A DNA stretch of 64,000 bases from Actinomycetes bacterium (lineage in GTDB: Bacteria; Actinomycetota; Acidimicrobiia; IMCC26256; PALSA-610): contig JANYBW010000017.1 of NCBI GenBank assembly GCA_025360585.1, positions 1 to 64,000 on the forward strand, given 5' to 3'. The translations under genes and the position numbers were made by a program. How positions within the stretch are numbered: position 1 is the first letter of the stretch; the number at the start of each line of letters is the position of its first letter. Below, piece after piece: positions 35,100 to 42,594 of the stretch. The notes below the pieces were generated by a model. The model had not been told where the DNA came from. It was given only the letters and a program-made list of their open reading frames with translations, and ran no database searches.

Positions 35100-36395
35100 T
35101 TAGCGATCCACCTCACCCATGATCGGATCGATCGAGGACACGATCGCAACCGCATCCGCAACGAGCGCGTTCTTCACCATCGGGCCCATCGCTTGCAGGT
35201 TGTAAAACGATGGCCCGCGGATGTGCATCCGAACTGGCTTCGCGCCACCATCGCTCACCATGTAGCAACCGATTTCGCCGCGGGGGCTCTCCACCTGCGC
35301 GTAGGTTTCACCCGCAGGAACTTTGAATCCCTCGGTAAACAATTTGAAGTGATGAATCAGGGCTTCCATGGATTCGTCGATACGGGCCCGCGGTGGTGGC
35401 GTGACCTTGCGGTCTTGGCTCCGGTAATCGCCCATGGGCATCTTCGCGACACACTGCTTCACGATTTTGATCGATTCGCGAATTTCTTCGAGACGAATCT
35501 GGTAGCGATCAAAAACGTCGCCGTTGTTGGTATAAATGATGTCAAAATCGATGTCTTCGTACGCGAGGTACGGCTGGGCCTTGCGCAGATCCCAGGCAAA
35601 ACCGGTGCTGCGCAGCACTGGACCAGTGATCGAATGCGCCAAACATTCTTCGGTAGTGATGAGCCCAATACCGACCGTACGTTCGCGCCAGATCGGATTC
35701 TCCGAAAGCAGCGTGTCGTAGCTGTCGACTCCCTTGGCAACTTTGTCGAGGGTTGCGAGCGTCTCTTGTTGCCAACCATCGGGCATATCTGCCGCGACGC
35801 CGCCGACGCGAATGAAGTTGTGATTCATACGCAGACCAGTGATCATCTCCAGCAGACGCAACGCTTCTTCGCGTTCGCGCCAGCCATACAGCATCATCGA
35901 AACCGCGCCGAGATCCATGCCGTTCGTTGCTTGGAACAACAAATGCGACGAGATCCGGTTGAGCTCGACCAGCATCATCCGGATCCACGTAGCGCGTTCC
36001 GGAACTTCGAGATCGAGTAGCTGTTCCGCAGCCAAGCAGTACACGAGCTCGTTCGACAACGGCGACGCGTAATCCATGCGGGTCACGTTGGTGCAGCCCT
36101 GCACGTACGTGAGTTCCTCACCAGTTTTTTCCATACCGGTGTGGAGATAACCAATAACGGCTTTGCTGCGCACAACCTCTTCGGAATCGAGTTCCATCAT
36201 GATGCGCAACACGCCATGGGTAGATGGGTGTTGCGGACCCATGTTGATGATCATGGTGTCGCCGAGCTCATCATCAGGCCAGGGCGCGCCCGTCATGACG
36301 AGCTCTTTCGTTGAGCCGTGGAGTTCTTGTTTGGTTTCGGCGGTTTGGTGCTTCAACCGCGCGGCTTCTGGATCGGTGTTCAACAGATCGCTCAT
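35100..36395 (-). CDS. nuoD: Complex I subunit NuoD (second cluster)
   Basis: A 431-residue 49-kDa subunit with INMGPQHPSTHGVLRIMMELD, IGYLHTGMEKTGEE and the C-terminal SPRGEIGCYMVSDGG. I chose the ATG at 36395 (MSDLLNTD), which overlaps the nuoC stop as ATGA. The upstream reading frame inside nuoC is not credible. The Arg in THGVLR is the residue class methylated by NDUFAF7. It is distinct from the 387-residue NuoD of the first cluster, with a 20-residue longer N-terminus. Confidence 0.95.
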   Translation of the reverse strand: MSDLLNTDPEAARLKHQTAETKQELHGSTKELVMTGAPWPDDELGDTMIINMGPQHPSTHGVLRIMMELDSEEVVRSKAVIGYLHTGMEKTGEELTYVQGCTNVTRMDYASPLSNELVYCLAAEQLLDLEVPERATWIRMMLVELNRISSHLLFQATNGMDLGAVSMMLYGWREREEALRLLEMITGLRMNHNFIRVGGVAADMPDGWQQETLATLDKVAKGVDSYDTLLSENPIWRERTVGIGLITTEECLAHSITGPVLRSTGFAWDLRKAQPYLAYEDIDFDIIYTNNGDVFDRYQIRLEEIRESIKIVKQCVAKMPMGDYRSQDRKVTPPPRARIDESMEALIHHFKLFTEGFKVPAGETYAQVESPRGEIGCYMVSDGGAKPVRMHIRGPSFYNLQAMGPMVKNALVADAVAIVSSIDPIMGEVDR

Positions 36396-36949
36396 CGGGG
36401 GCTCGGATCTCCCTTGAACGTCACCGGTACGCGTGCGGCAGCGAAGTCCTTGCGCAACGGATGGCCTTGCCAATCGTCGGGCAACAAAATCCGCGTCATC
36501 TCGGGATGGCCGATGAAATCAATACCAAAGAGATCGAACGTCTCGCGTTCCGGAAAGTTGGCACCCGGATAGATCGGAGTGAGCGACGGAGCCGTCGGTT
36601 CCGATTCCGGGACCTGTGCGATCACCCGGATCCGACGGTTTCGAACGTGGCTGAGGAAATTCGCGACGAGCTCGAAGCGCTCTGGTTGCACACCTTCGGG
36701 GCAGTGCCGAACCGAATCCGCTAAGTGATCGACTGCGCACGTATCGATGAGCATCGTGAACTTCTCCTCGTCGCGCAACAGCGTGGCGACCGCGGCGAAG
36801 TCGTCTTTGTTGATATAAACCACGGGCTGGCCGTGCGACTCGTGAAAGATCGCAGTGGCAAACTTCGCACAAATCGCGGCCGCGACATCGTCGGCGGGCA
36901 GTGCAGCTACTTCGGGCTCGTGATCGTCCTCACGAACTTCGTCAGTCAT
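36392..36949 (-). CDS. nuoC: Complex I subunit NuoC (second cluster)
   Basis: A 185-residue 30-kDa subunit with the signature YPGANFPERETFDLFGIDFIGHPEMTRILLPDDWQGHPLRKDF. I chose the ATG at 36949 (MTDEVRED), 34 bp after the nuoB stop and preceded by GAAAG. The longer frame starts inside nuoB. It lacks the long acidic extension of the first cluster's NuoC. Confidence 0.92.
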   Translation of the reverse strand: MTDEVREDDHEPEVAALPADDVAAAICAKFATAIFHESHGQPVVYINKDDFAAVATLLRDEEKFTMLIDTCAVDHLADSVRHCPEGVQPERFELVANFLSHVRNRRIRVIAQVPESEPTAPSLTPIYPGANFPERETFDLFGIDFIGHPEMTRILLPDDWQGHPLRKDFAAARVPVTFKGDPSPR

Positions 36950-36983
36950 TGCAGCAGTACTTTCAGAAACGGCGATCGCGAGA

Positions 36984-37538
36984 TCAAGCGGGTGTGGGGA
37001 CGGGAGCACCGGGTTGGAGTTCGACTCCTGCACCCCCGGTTGCGCTGGCTTGGCGGCGCTTCATGAGTTCGCCGTTCTTGATCATTTCGTGCAGCGTGAT
37101 GATGCCGTGCAGCAATGTCTCCGGGCCGGGAGGGCACCCCGGAACGTACACATCGACCGGCACAATTTGATCGACGCCCTGCACAATCGCGTAATTATTG
37201 AACATTCCGCCGCTACTTGCGCAGACTCCCATGGAGATCACCCATTTGGGTTCCACCATTTGGTCGTAGACCTGACGCAGTACGGGCGCCATCTTTTGGC
37301 TGACCCGTCCGGCAACGATCATGAGATCGGCGTGCCGCGGGCTAGCGCGGAACGTTTCCATTCCGAACCGAGCGATGTCGTAGTGCGGTGCACCCGTCGC
37401 CATCATTTCGATCGCGCAGCAGGCCAGGCCGAAGGTCGCGGGCATCACCGAGTTGCGCCGCGCCCATTTCACGAGGTCTTCAACCTTGCCGGTGGCAAAA
37501 CTGTGCGGAATCGCTTCGAGCCCAAAATTCGGCGGCAC
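36984..37538 (-). CDS. nuoB: Complex I subunit NuoB (second cluster), cluster N2
   Basis: A 184-residue subunit with N2 ligands in [34 protein letters not shown] and [14 protein letters not shown]. The C-terminal 20 residues are Gly/Ala/Pro-rich. It overlaps the nuoA stop by one base. GVCASSGG is the common bacterial form, in contrast to GSCANCGG in the first cluster. Confidence 0.95.
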   Translation of the reverse strand: MPPNFGLEAIPHSFATGKVEDLVKWARRNSVMPATFGLACCAIEMMATGAPHYDIARFGMETFRASPRHADLMIVAGRVSQKMAPVLRQVYDQMVEPKWVISMGVCASSGGMFNNYAIVQGVDQIVPVDVYVPGCPPGPETLLHGIITLHEMIKNGELMKRRQASATGGAGVELQPGAPVPTPA

Positions 37539-38002
37539 TACGCAGCTTCTCCCGGTTGAGCGGCCACGGTGGCTTCGGCCGGGTCGAACATGGCGACTTT
37601 GGCGCGCAGGACCGGGGCCAGCTGACGCATGCCCTCTGCGACTTGTTTCGGCCCCCAGCTCAACGCTCCGACCGACAACAAATAGCCGAACGGAACTAAC
37701 AATCCAGCGACGTAGGTTCCCATTAGACCCAGCCCGTAGCCACCGAGCTCTTTAAACACGGTCGCGAACGGGTAGAGGAACACGATCTCAACATCGAGCA
37801 CGATGAAGCTCATGGCAACTAGGTAAAACTTGACGGGGAAGCGCTCAGTCGGCTCGGATTCCGGAACAATCCCGCACTCATAAGGAGCCTGTTTCGCGGT
37901 GTTTGGGCTGCTTGGGCCAAGTACTTCAGAGGCCACGAACGACAAAAACACGAACGCGAACACGACGCCGATCATGACCAGCAGAGGGAGGTAAATAATC
38001 AC
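37538..38002 (-). CDS. nuoA: Complex I subunit NuoA (second cluster), operon head
   Basis: A 154-residue three-helix subunit with [41 protein letters not shown], where YECG and the acidic DVE residues are the NuoA signature. The GTG start is preceded by GAGGTG at eight bases. It heads a complete nuoA-B-C-D-E-F-G-H-I-J-K-L-M-N operon on the minus strand. The C-terminal 30 residues are an Ala/Val-rich soluble tail. Confidence 0.95.
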   Translation of the reverse strand: MIIYLPLLVMIGVVFAFVFLSFVASEVLGPSSPNTAKQAPYECGIVPESEPTERFPVKFYLVAMSFIVLDVEIVFLYPFATVFKELGGYGLGLMGTYVAGLLVPFGYLLSVGALSWGPKQVAEGMRQLAPVLRAKVAMFDPAEATVAAQPGEAA

Positions 38003-38296
38003 GCGAGGGTCACCTCATCCGAGTGTGTGTAGGCGCCAATACGACAGTGGCCCGAAACTACTTCGCGAACCAGCCAAAACGCTGTATTCGGCTGCACCGC
38101 GGCCAAACTCGCCCGGGTTCATCCAGAAATCGCCGGGGGCCCGCCAGGCTGATTCGTGAGAAGGCTCGCCTCTGGAACCGAGCGCCCGGCGCCGGGTAAC
38201 CAAACCCTGACCACTCGGGCAATTTTCGCGGCGACCAGTTTCGGATTGAATGTGTTCAACAGGTACACACGTTCACACGGATCTGGGAGGTGCACA

Positions 38297-38329
38297 ATGA
38301 ACCGTCGTAAAGGAAGCGCCTGGCGCTAA
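38297..38329 (+). CDS. Candidate 10-residue micro-ORF (MNRRKGSAWR)
   Basis: An ATG preceded by GGGAGGTG, a near-perfect Shine-Dalgarno sequence, at a five-base spacing opens a ten-codon frame ending TAA. A strong intrinsic terminator follows 20 bp later. The peptide is basic (three Arg, one Lys) with one Trp. No family is recognised. It could be a leader peptide of an attenuator ahead of the acyl-CoA synthetase gene, a free-standing microprotein, or a chance arrangement. It lies in the 800-bp gap upstream of nuoA and on the opposite strand. Confidence 0.4.
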   Translation: MNRRKGSAWR

Positions 38330-38349
38330 AGCTCATCCAATACAAGATC

Positions 38350-38379
38350 AGCCCCGCCACTGGCGGGGCTTTCTTGTTT
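38350..38379 (+). terminator. Intrinsic terminator downstream of the micro-ORF
   Basis: A perfect nine-base-pair stem AGCCCCGCC/GGCGGGGCT with a three-base loop is followed by TTCTTGTTT. It has no conventional gene upstream on its strand, which implies that a short transcript starts between about 38200 and 38290. Confidence 0.8.
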
Positions 38380-38488
38380 CTTCGGTCATCGCAAAATTCT
38401 GGTGGGCGCGCACTTGCGGATTCCGCACCACAAGCTCCGGGAAAGAGCGAAAGAGCTACCAAGATCAGCGGTGGCGGCAGCTCACGAG

Positions 38489-38560
38489 CGCCGCCGGAGC
38501 GCAGCGCAGGCAATAGACAGGGTTCGCCGCCGGAGCGCAGCGCAGGCAATAGACAGGGTT
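38489..38560. repeat. Perfect 36-bp tandem duplication in the nuoA-acyl-CoA synthetase gap
   Basis: Two identical adjacent 36-bp units (38489-38524 and 38525-38560) contain GCCGGAGCGCAGCGCAGGCA. The gap from 38003 to 38806 otherwise holds the micro-ORF and terminator. An open frame runs from 38402 into the acyl-CoA synthetase gene, but its upstream part looks like non-coding repeat rather than protein. Confidence 0.85.
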
Positions 38561-38806
38561 CCGACCAACGCTTGGGGGCGTTTCTGGGGCGGGCTGGGAG
38601 GCTACGTGTGGCGCCGCCAGCGATTGCTGGTGGTCGTCACAACGCCCTTCGGCAGCTGGTCGGAACCCAGAGCTTTTCCTCTCCGCCGGGCGTTGCGCTC
38701 CGGTGGTGAGGACATTCCTATCTACGGCACTCTTGGCGCGAACCTTGAAGATAATTCTCACTCTTCGTGGTTTTTTTTCTCCGCACCACTGCGGTTCGCC
38801 GGGTTA

Positions 38807-40276
38807 ATGTCTGTGTTTGTGAATCTTGCTGAGGTATTGCTCGCGGGCGGTGACGCCGCGAAATCGGCCTTGATCAGCGCCGACGGTACAGATCGGTTGA
38901 CCTACGGCGATTTGAGGGCGCGCACCTGCTCGCTGGCACAAGAGATCGCGTCGACGACAGAACTCGGCGATCGAGTCGCATTCGTGATGCCGAACTGCGA
39001 AGAGTTCGTCGTCGCCTACCTCGCGACCGTGCTCGCAGGACGCGTCGCGGTTCCCGTAAACCCATCCGCGCCGAAGGCCGAGATCGATCGCGAACTCGCG
39101 ATGGTGACCCCTGCGTTGCGCCTCGATCGCCAAGCAGTTCGCGACGCCTACGCCGCGGCCGACGCGACGGGCGCGGCGTATGCGTTTACGGCCGTCGATG
39201 TAGACCCCGACACCACCGCGGTATGCCTGTTCACGTCGGGAACGGCAGGCGCCCCCAAAGCCGCGATGCTGACCCACGGTTCGCTGCTCGCGAATCTCGA
39301 ACAGGTACAGCGGGCCCCAGGTTTGCGCTTTGAAGTCGACGATATTGCGCTCGCAGCGCTGCCGTTGTTTCATATCTTCGGACTTAACGTTGTCGTGGGC
39401 TTGGCGTTGCACACGGGCGCGACAATTTCGATCGTTGAGCAGTTCCATCCCGTCGATGTCGCGTTGCAGATCGCGGCGGCGAAGGTCACGGTGATCGCCG
39501 GCGTTCCCGCGATGTACCAAGCGTGGTTAGCCGTGGCCGATCAGTTTGGAACCAATCCGTTTTCAACGGTTCGCCTCGCAGTTTCCGGCGCCGCGGCACT
39601 CAGCGCAAGCACGCAACGCGACTTCACCACTCGTTTTGGCGTCGCGATCTACGAGGGCTACGGGCTCACCGAAGCCTCGCCGATCGTGTCGACAACTGCC
39701 GTCGACAAAACCGTCCGCACCGGATCGATTGGTCCAGCGCTGCCCGGCGTTTCCTTACGCCTCGTAGATCACGACGGCGCCGACGCGCTCGCTAATGATC
39801 CCGGCGAAATTTGGGTGAAAGGACCCAATGTTTTCAAAGGGTATTGGAACGATCGCGAACAAACTGCTGCAGTCCTCACTGAAGATGGCTGGCTTCGTAC
39901 CGGCGATATCGCCGTCGCGGATCAGAACGGCTGGCTGACGCTCGTTGATCGCAGCAAAGACCTCATCATTGTTTCTGGCTTCAATGTGTATCCGGCGGAG
40001 GTCGAAGATGCGTTGATGCACTTCAGTGACATCGCGCAGTGCGCGGTCGTGGGTGAGCCTGATGATCGATCAGGGGAACGGATCGTCGCGTACATCGTCG
40101 TTGCTCCGGGCGCCGACGAACCCACGCCGACGCAACTGATCGCACACTTGCGGCGGCGAACCGCGCGCTACAAAATCCCGGCGCGTTTCGAATTCGTCAG
40201 CGCGCTGCCGTCGACGTTTACGGGCAAGGTCGTGCGGCGCGAATTGCGCGGTGACGCGATGACAAAGCCCGCGTAA
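38807..40276 (+). CDS. AMP-dependent fatty acyl-CoA synthetase/ligase
   Basis: A 489-residue ANL-superfamily enzyme that activates a carboxylic acid with ATP and CoA. Motifs are the P-loop LFTSGTAGAPKAAMLTHGSL, GYGLTEASPIV, the hinge WLRTGDIAVAD and the C-terminal lysine in STFTGKVVRREL. It resembles long-chain acyl-CoA synthetases, but chain length is not readable. I chose the ATG at 38807 (MSVFVNLAEVLL), where family similarity begins; an open frame extends 135 codons upstream through repeats. The Shine-Dalgarno sequence is weak. Its last 109 bp overlap the opposing membrane-protein gene. Confidence 0.9.
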   Translation: MSVFVNLAEVLLAGGDAAKSALISADGTDRLTYGDLRARTCSLAQEIASTTELGDRVAFVMPNCEEFVVAYLATVLAGRVAVPVNPSAPKAEIDRELAMVTPALRLDRQAVRDAYAAADATGAAYAFTAVDVDPDTTAVCLFTSGTAGAPKAAMLTHGSLLANLEQVQRAPGLRFEVDDIALAALPLFHIFGLNVVVGLALHTGATISIVEQFHPVDVALQIAAAKVTVIAGVPAMYQAWLAVADQFGTNPFSTVRLAVSGAAALSASTQRDFTTRFGVAIYEGYGLTEASPIVSTTAVDKTVRTGSIGPALPGVSLRLVDHDGADALANDPGEIWVKGPNVFKGYWNDREQTAAVLTEDGWLRTGDIAVADQNGWLTLVDRSKDLIIVSGFNVYPAEVEDALMHFSDIAQCAVVGEPDDRSGERIVAYIVVAPGADEPTPTQLIAHLRRRTARYKIPARFEFVSALPSTFTGKVVRRELRGDAMTKPA

Positions 40277-40923
40277 ATCACCGAGATTCCCAACGCGACT
40301 CCCAACGCAAACGCACCGTCTTGCCCGCCGGCAATCCCTTTGAGCGCGCCCGTGGAGCCCAAGATGATTGTACCGAACGCGATGCAGGCGTTCGCGCCCA
40401 GCATCGTCGCGGCCCGCGGATCTTCGCGACGTTTTCGCGCGTAGCGAACAATGGACATCACCGCCCCTGCGAGCACCATTAATGCGCCGAGCGAACTTCC
40501 AGCTCCGGCGAGCGCGCGCGGAAACACGCCGAACGCTTCCTTGCCGTTCGGAACGCGAAGTGGATCGATCGCTTTGGCGTTGAGGGGTGCCGTGCACATG
40601 ACTCCGACGGCGAGGCCGGTGAGTGGCCATAACAAGCGCTCGATACGGCGACCCCAGGCTTCACCGGCCAACAAATACACGCTGCCGAGCCCGAGCCAGG
40701 GCACATTCACAATGGCACCAAGAAGATAGAAGGCCCGGTACTTGGGGCCGTCCCAGCCGGTAGTCACACCCACCGACAACATCGCGGCGCCGAGCGCGAA
40801 CAACGCCAACGCGATTGTCCAGGCTCGCTGGTGAGGTTGCTTGGTTTGCGCCCAACGAACCCCCGTTGCCTGGGCAAACATCGTCGAGACTGCAGTAGCA
40901 ATGAACGCGTAGCCGGCAACCAT
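40168..40923 (-). CDS. Uncharacterised integral membrane protein, about seven helices
   Basis: A 251-residue protein with hydrophobic segments near residues 3-20, 33-54, 66-85, 95-112, 135-158, 175-195 and 200-220, and a hydrophilic tail. I do not recognise a named family. I chose the ATG at 40923 (MVAGYAF) over a TTG two codons upstream. The 3' end overlaps the acyl-CoA synthetase gene tail to tail by 109 bp. The overlap encodes mostly the final helix and soluble tail, so both genes can be real. It is divergent from rex, and the gap holds the Rex operator candidate. Confidence 0.7.
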   Translation of the reverse strand: MVAGYAFIATAVSTMFAQATGVRWAQTKQPHQRAWTIALALFALGAAMLSVGVTTGWDGPKYRAFYLLGAIVNVPWLGLGSVYLLAGEAWGRRIERLLWPLTGLAVGVMCTAPLNAKAIDPLRVPNGKEAFGVFPRALAGAGSSLGALMVLAGAVMSIVRYARKRREDPRAATMLGANACIAFGTIILGSTGALKGIAGGQDGAFALGVALGISVIYAGFVIASPRNSRRTTLPVNVDGSALTNSKRAGIL

Positions 40924-40998
40924 TCGCAACGAAGCTATCGAACCCGACCCGTTGAACCAGCGTCGCGAGCGCGTCGCGCCTTCTCCGGCTCGCCCACT

Positions 40999-41016
40999 TC
41001 GAGAATTGATTCACAA
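40999..41016 (+). promoter_or_regulatory. Candidate Rex operator and promoter of the rex-hem operon
   Basis: TCGAGAATTGATTCACAA matches the Rex consensus TTGTGAANNNNTTCACAA at 12 of 14 defined positions, with one half perfect. It overlaps a -35-like TTGATT (41006-41011). A GATATT -10-like box follows 18 bases later (41030-41035). The position suits auto-repression by Rex, as described for the Streptomyces coelicolor rex-hemACD operon. The implied 5' leader is about 245 bases. Confidence 0.55.
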
Positions 41017-41120
41017 GCTCGGTACCCTCGATATTTCCGGAGCACGCCCGATTTCCGGAGCGCGCCCTCTAAGAACGCGCGCCGTTAGGTGAGAGGTAAT
41101 CCGATGCAAGAATCCAGTTT

Positions 41121-41200
41121 CGCGCTCTCGTCGCTGCGCTCCGCGGTCGCGCTCTCGTCGCTGCGCTCCGCGGTCGCGCTCTCGTCGCTGCGCTCCGGGG
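41121..41200. repeat. Three tandem 27-bp repeats in the rex leader
   Basis: Three head-to-tail copies of a 27-bp unit beginning CGCGCTCTCGTCGCTGCGCT lie in the presumed 5' leader of rex; the third differs at its end. An open frame runs through them (encoding ALSSLRSAV repeats) from an ATG at 41104, but there is no convincing Shine-Dalgarno sequence and I do not call it a gene. A second, 18-bp direct duplication (ATTTCCGGAGC...) sits just upstream near 41032-41066. Confidence 0.85.
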
Positions 41201-41284
41201 CCGCTCGGGCCACGGGCGGCGCCCCGCTTCGTCGAGATCAGCCAGAACCCGTCGCCTTTTGGCGCGCCCTCTAAAGGAGCAATC

Positions 41285-41959
41285 GTGGGCCCCAATGGAA
41301 GACGGCGCATACCTGAAGCGACCGTCGCACGACTACCGCTGTACTACCGAGCGCTCATCGATTGCACCGAAAAAGATCTGCCGACCGTTTCATCAGATCA
41401 GCTCGCCGAACTCGCAGGCGTAAACGCTGCGAAGGTTCGCAAGGATCTTTCGTACCTCGGCTCCTACGGCACTCGTGGCGTTGGCTACGACGTCGATTAT
41501 CTCCTTCACGAAATAAGCCGCGAACTCGGTCTGACTCAAGATTGGCCCTGTGTCATTGTCGGCATCGGAAATCTTGGTGCCGCCCTCGCGAACTACCGCG
41601 GTTTTGGGGCTCGCGGCTTTCGAATTGTGGCCTTACTCGACGAATCAGCGGACAAAATTGGCCAGGTCGTCAGCGATCTCAGCGTAGAGCCTATCGACAC
41701 CATGGCCGCAGTGGTGCGCGAACGCTCGGCATCGATCGGCATCATTGCTACCCCGGCCGGCGCCGCCCAAAAAGTTGCGGATCTGTTGGTTGCCGCGGGC
41801 ATACGATCCATTTTGAATTTTGCTTCGGCAGTGATCACAGTGCCCTCCAACGTTTCTGTGCGCAAGGTTGATCTTGCCACCGAACTCCAGATCTTGAGTT
41901 TTTACCAACTGCGCGGCCTGACGGCGGACCCCGCGCTCGTTGTCGATCGGCCCGCGTGA
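41285..41959 (+). CDS. rex: Redox-sensing transcriptional repressor Rex
   Basis: A 224-residue repressor. The N-terminal winged helix contains LPTVSSDQLAELAGVNAAKVRKDLSYLGSYGTRGVGYDV, and the Rossmann NAD(H)-binding domain has VIVGIGNLGAALANY near residue 88. The C-terminal helix is typical of Rex dimers. Rex binds DNA at low NADH/NAD+ and releases it when NADH rises. The GTG start is preceded by AAAGGAGC. It is the first gene of the hem operon and overlaps the next gene by GTGA. Likely targets in this window are its own operon and possibly respiratory genes. Confidence 0.96.
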   Translation: MGPNGRRRIPEATVARLPLYYRALIDCTEKDLPTVSSDQLAELAGVNAAKVRKDLSYLGSYGTRGVGYDVDYLLHEISRELGLTQDWPCVIVGIGNLGAALANYRGFGARGFRIVALLDESADKIGQVVSDLSVEPIDTMAAVVRERSASIGIIATPAGAAQKVADLLVAAGIRSILNFASAVITVPSNVSVRKVDLATELQILSFYQLRGLTADPALVVDRPA

Positions 41960-42594
41960 CCAACGCCGCGGCAGGCGGGCGTCCGTCGCTCACCGGTTGG
42001 CCGGTGAACCTGCTTATCGAGGGCCGCAAGGTCGTGGTCATTGGCGGCGGTCGTATCGCGGCGCGCAAAATCGCTCCCCTCGTCGAGCTCGGCGCGCTCG
42101 TCACCGTGGTCGCGCCGCTGATCCGCGACGAAATTCGAGCAATGGCACTCACGGTCGTCGAGCGCGAATTCCGAGTCGATGATCTCGACGATGCTTGGTT
42201 TGTGGTCACAGCCACCGATCAACCCGCAGTCAATCGCGCGGTATTCGAAGCAGCTGAAACACGACGCGTGTTTTGTAACAGCGCGGACGATCCTGCCAAC
42301 TGTTCGGTCACCTTGATGTCGCTGGTTCGCCAAGGCGACCTCGTTGTGGCGATTGGCAGTGGTGGTCGGTCGCCGGCGCTCGCGACATGGTTGCGTCAAC
42401 ACGTCGGCACCGAAATGGGCCCGGAGTACAGCGCGCTCGTTGAATTGCTCTCCGAAGCGCGAGAATCGATGCGTGCCGAAGGCCACAGTTCCGAAGACGC
42501 CAATTGGCAAAAGGCTTTTGAATCCGGCATCGTGGATCTCGTACGAGCAGGCCAGATGACCGAAGCCAAGGAGTTGTTGCGCGCATGTCTGTAA
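41956..42594 (+). CDS. Precorrin-2 dehydrogenase / sirohydrochlorin ferrochelatase domain protein (CysG N-terminal, Met8p-like)
   Basis: A 212-residue protein with an NAD-binding fold (VVVIGGGRIAARKIAPLVELGALVTVVAP) and the siroheme-synthase phrases TDQPAVNRAVFEAAE, VFCNSADDPANCSVTLMSLVRQGDLVVAIGSGGRSPALATWLR. It should oxidise precorrin-2 to sirohydrochlorin and perhaps insert iron for siroheme. It overlaps rex (GTGA) and hemA (10 bp). Together with the downstream cobA-type methyltransferase it supplies the siroheme or cobalamin branch from uroporphyrinogen III. Confidence 0.92.
   Translation: MTNAAAGGRPSLTGWPVNLLIEGRKVVVIGGGRIAARKIAPLVELGALVTVVAPLIRDEIRAMALTVVEREFRVDDLDDAWFVVTATDQPAVNRAVFEAAETRRVFCNSADDPANCSVTLMSLVRQGDLVVAIGSGGRSPALATWLRQHVGTEMGPEYSALVELLSEARESMRAEGHSSEDANWQKAFESGIVDLVRAGQMTEAKELLRACL

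Noticed and set aside
38247-38260. TTGAATGTGTTCAA as a LexA or Rex box
   Set aside because: The spacing matches neither GAAC-N4-GTTC nor the Rex consensus; left as a chance palindrome.
38402-38806. N-terminal extension of 135 codons on the acyl-CoA synthetase
   Set aside because: It translates the 36-bp repeat and low-complexity Arg/Ala sequence, and family similarity starts only at the ATG at 38807.
41104-41274. Possible small protein with ALSSLRSAV repeats upstream of rex
   Set aside because: It only translates the 27-bp DNA repeats and has no Shine-Dalgarno sequence; treated as leader repeat.
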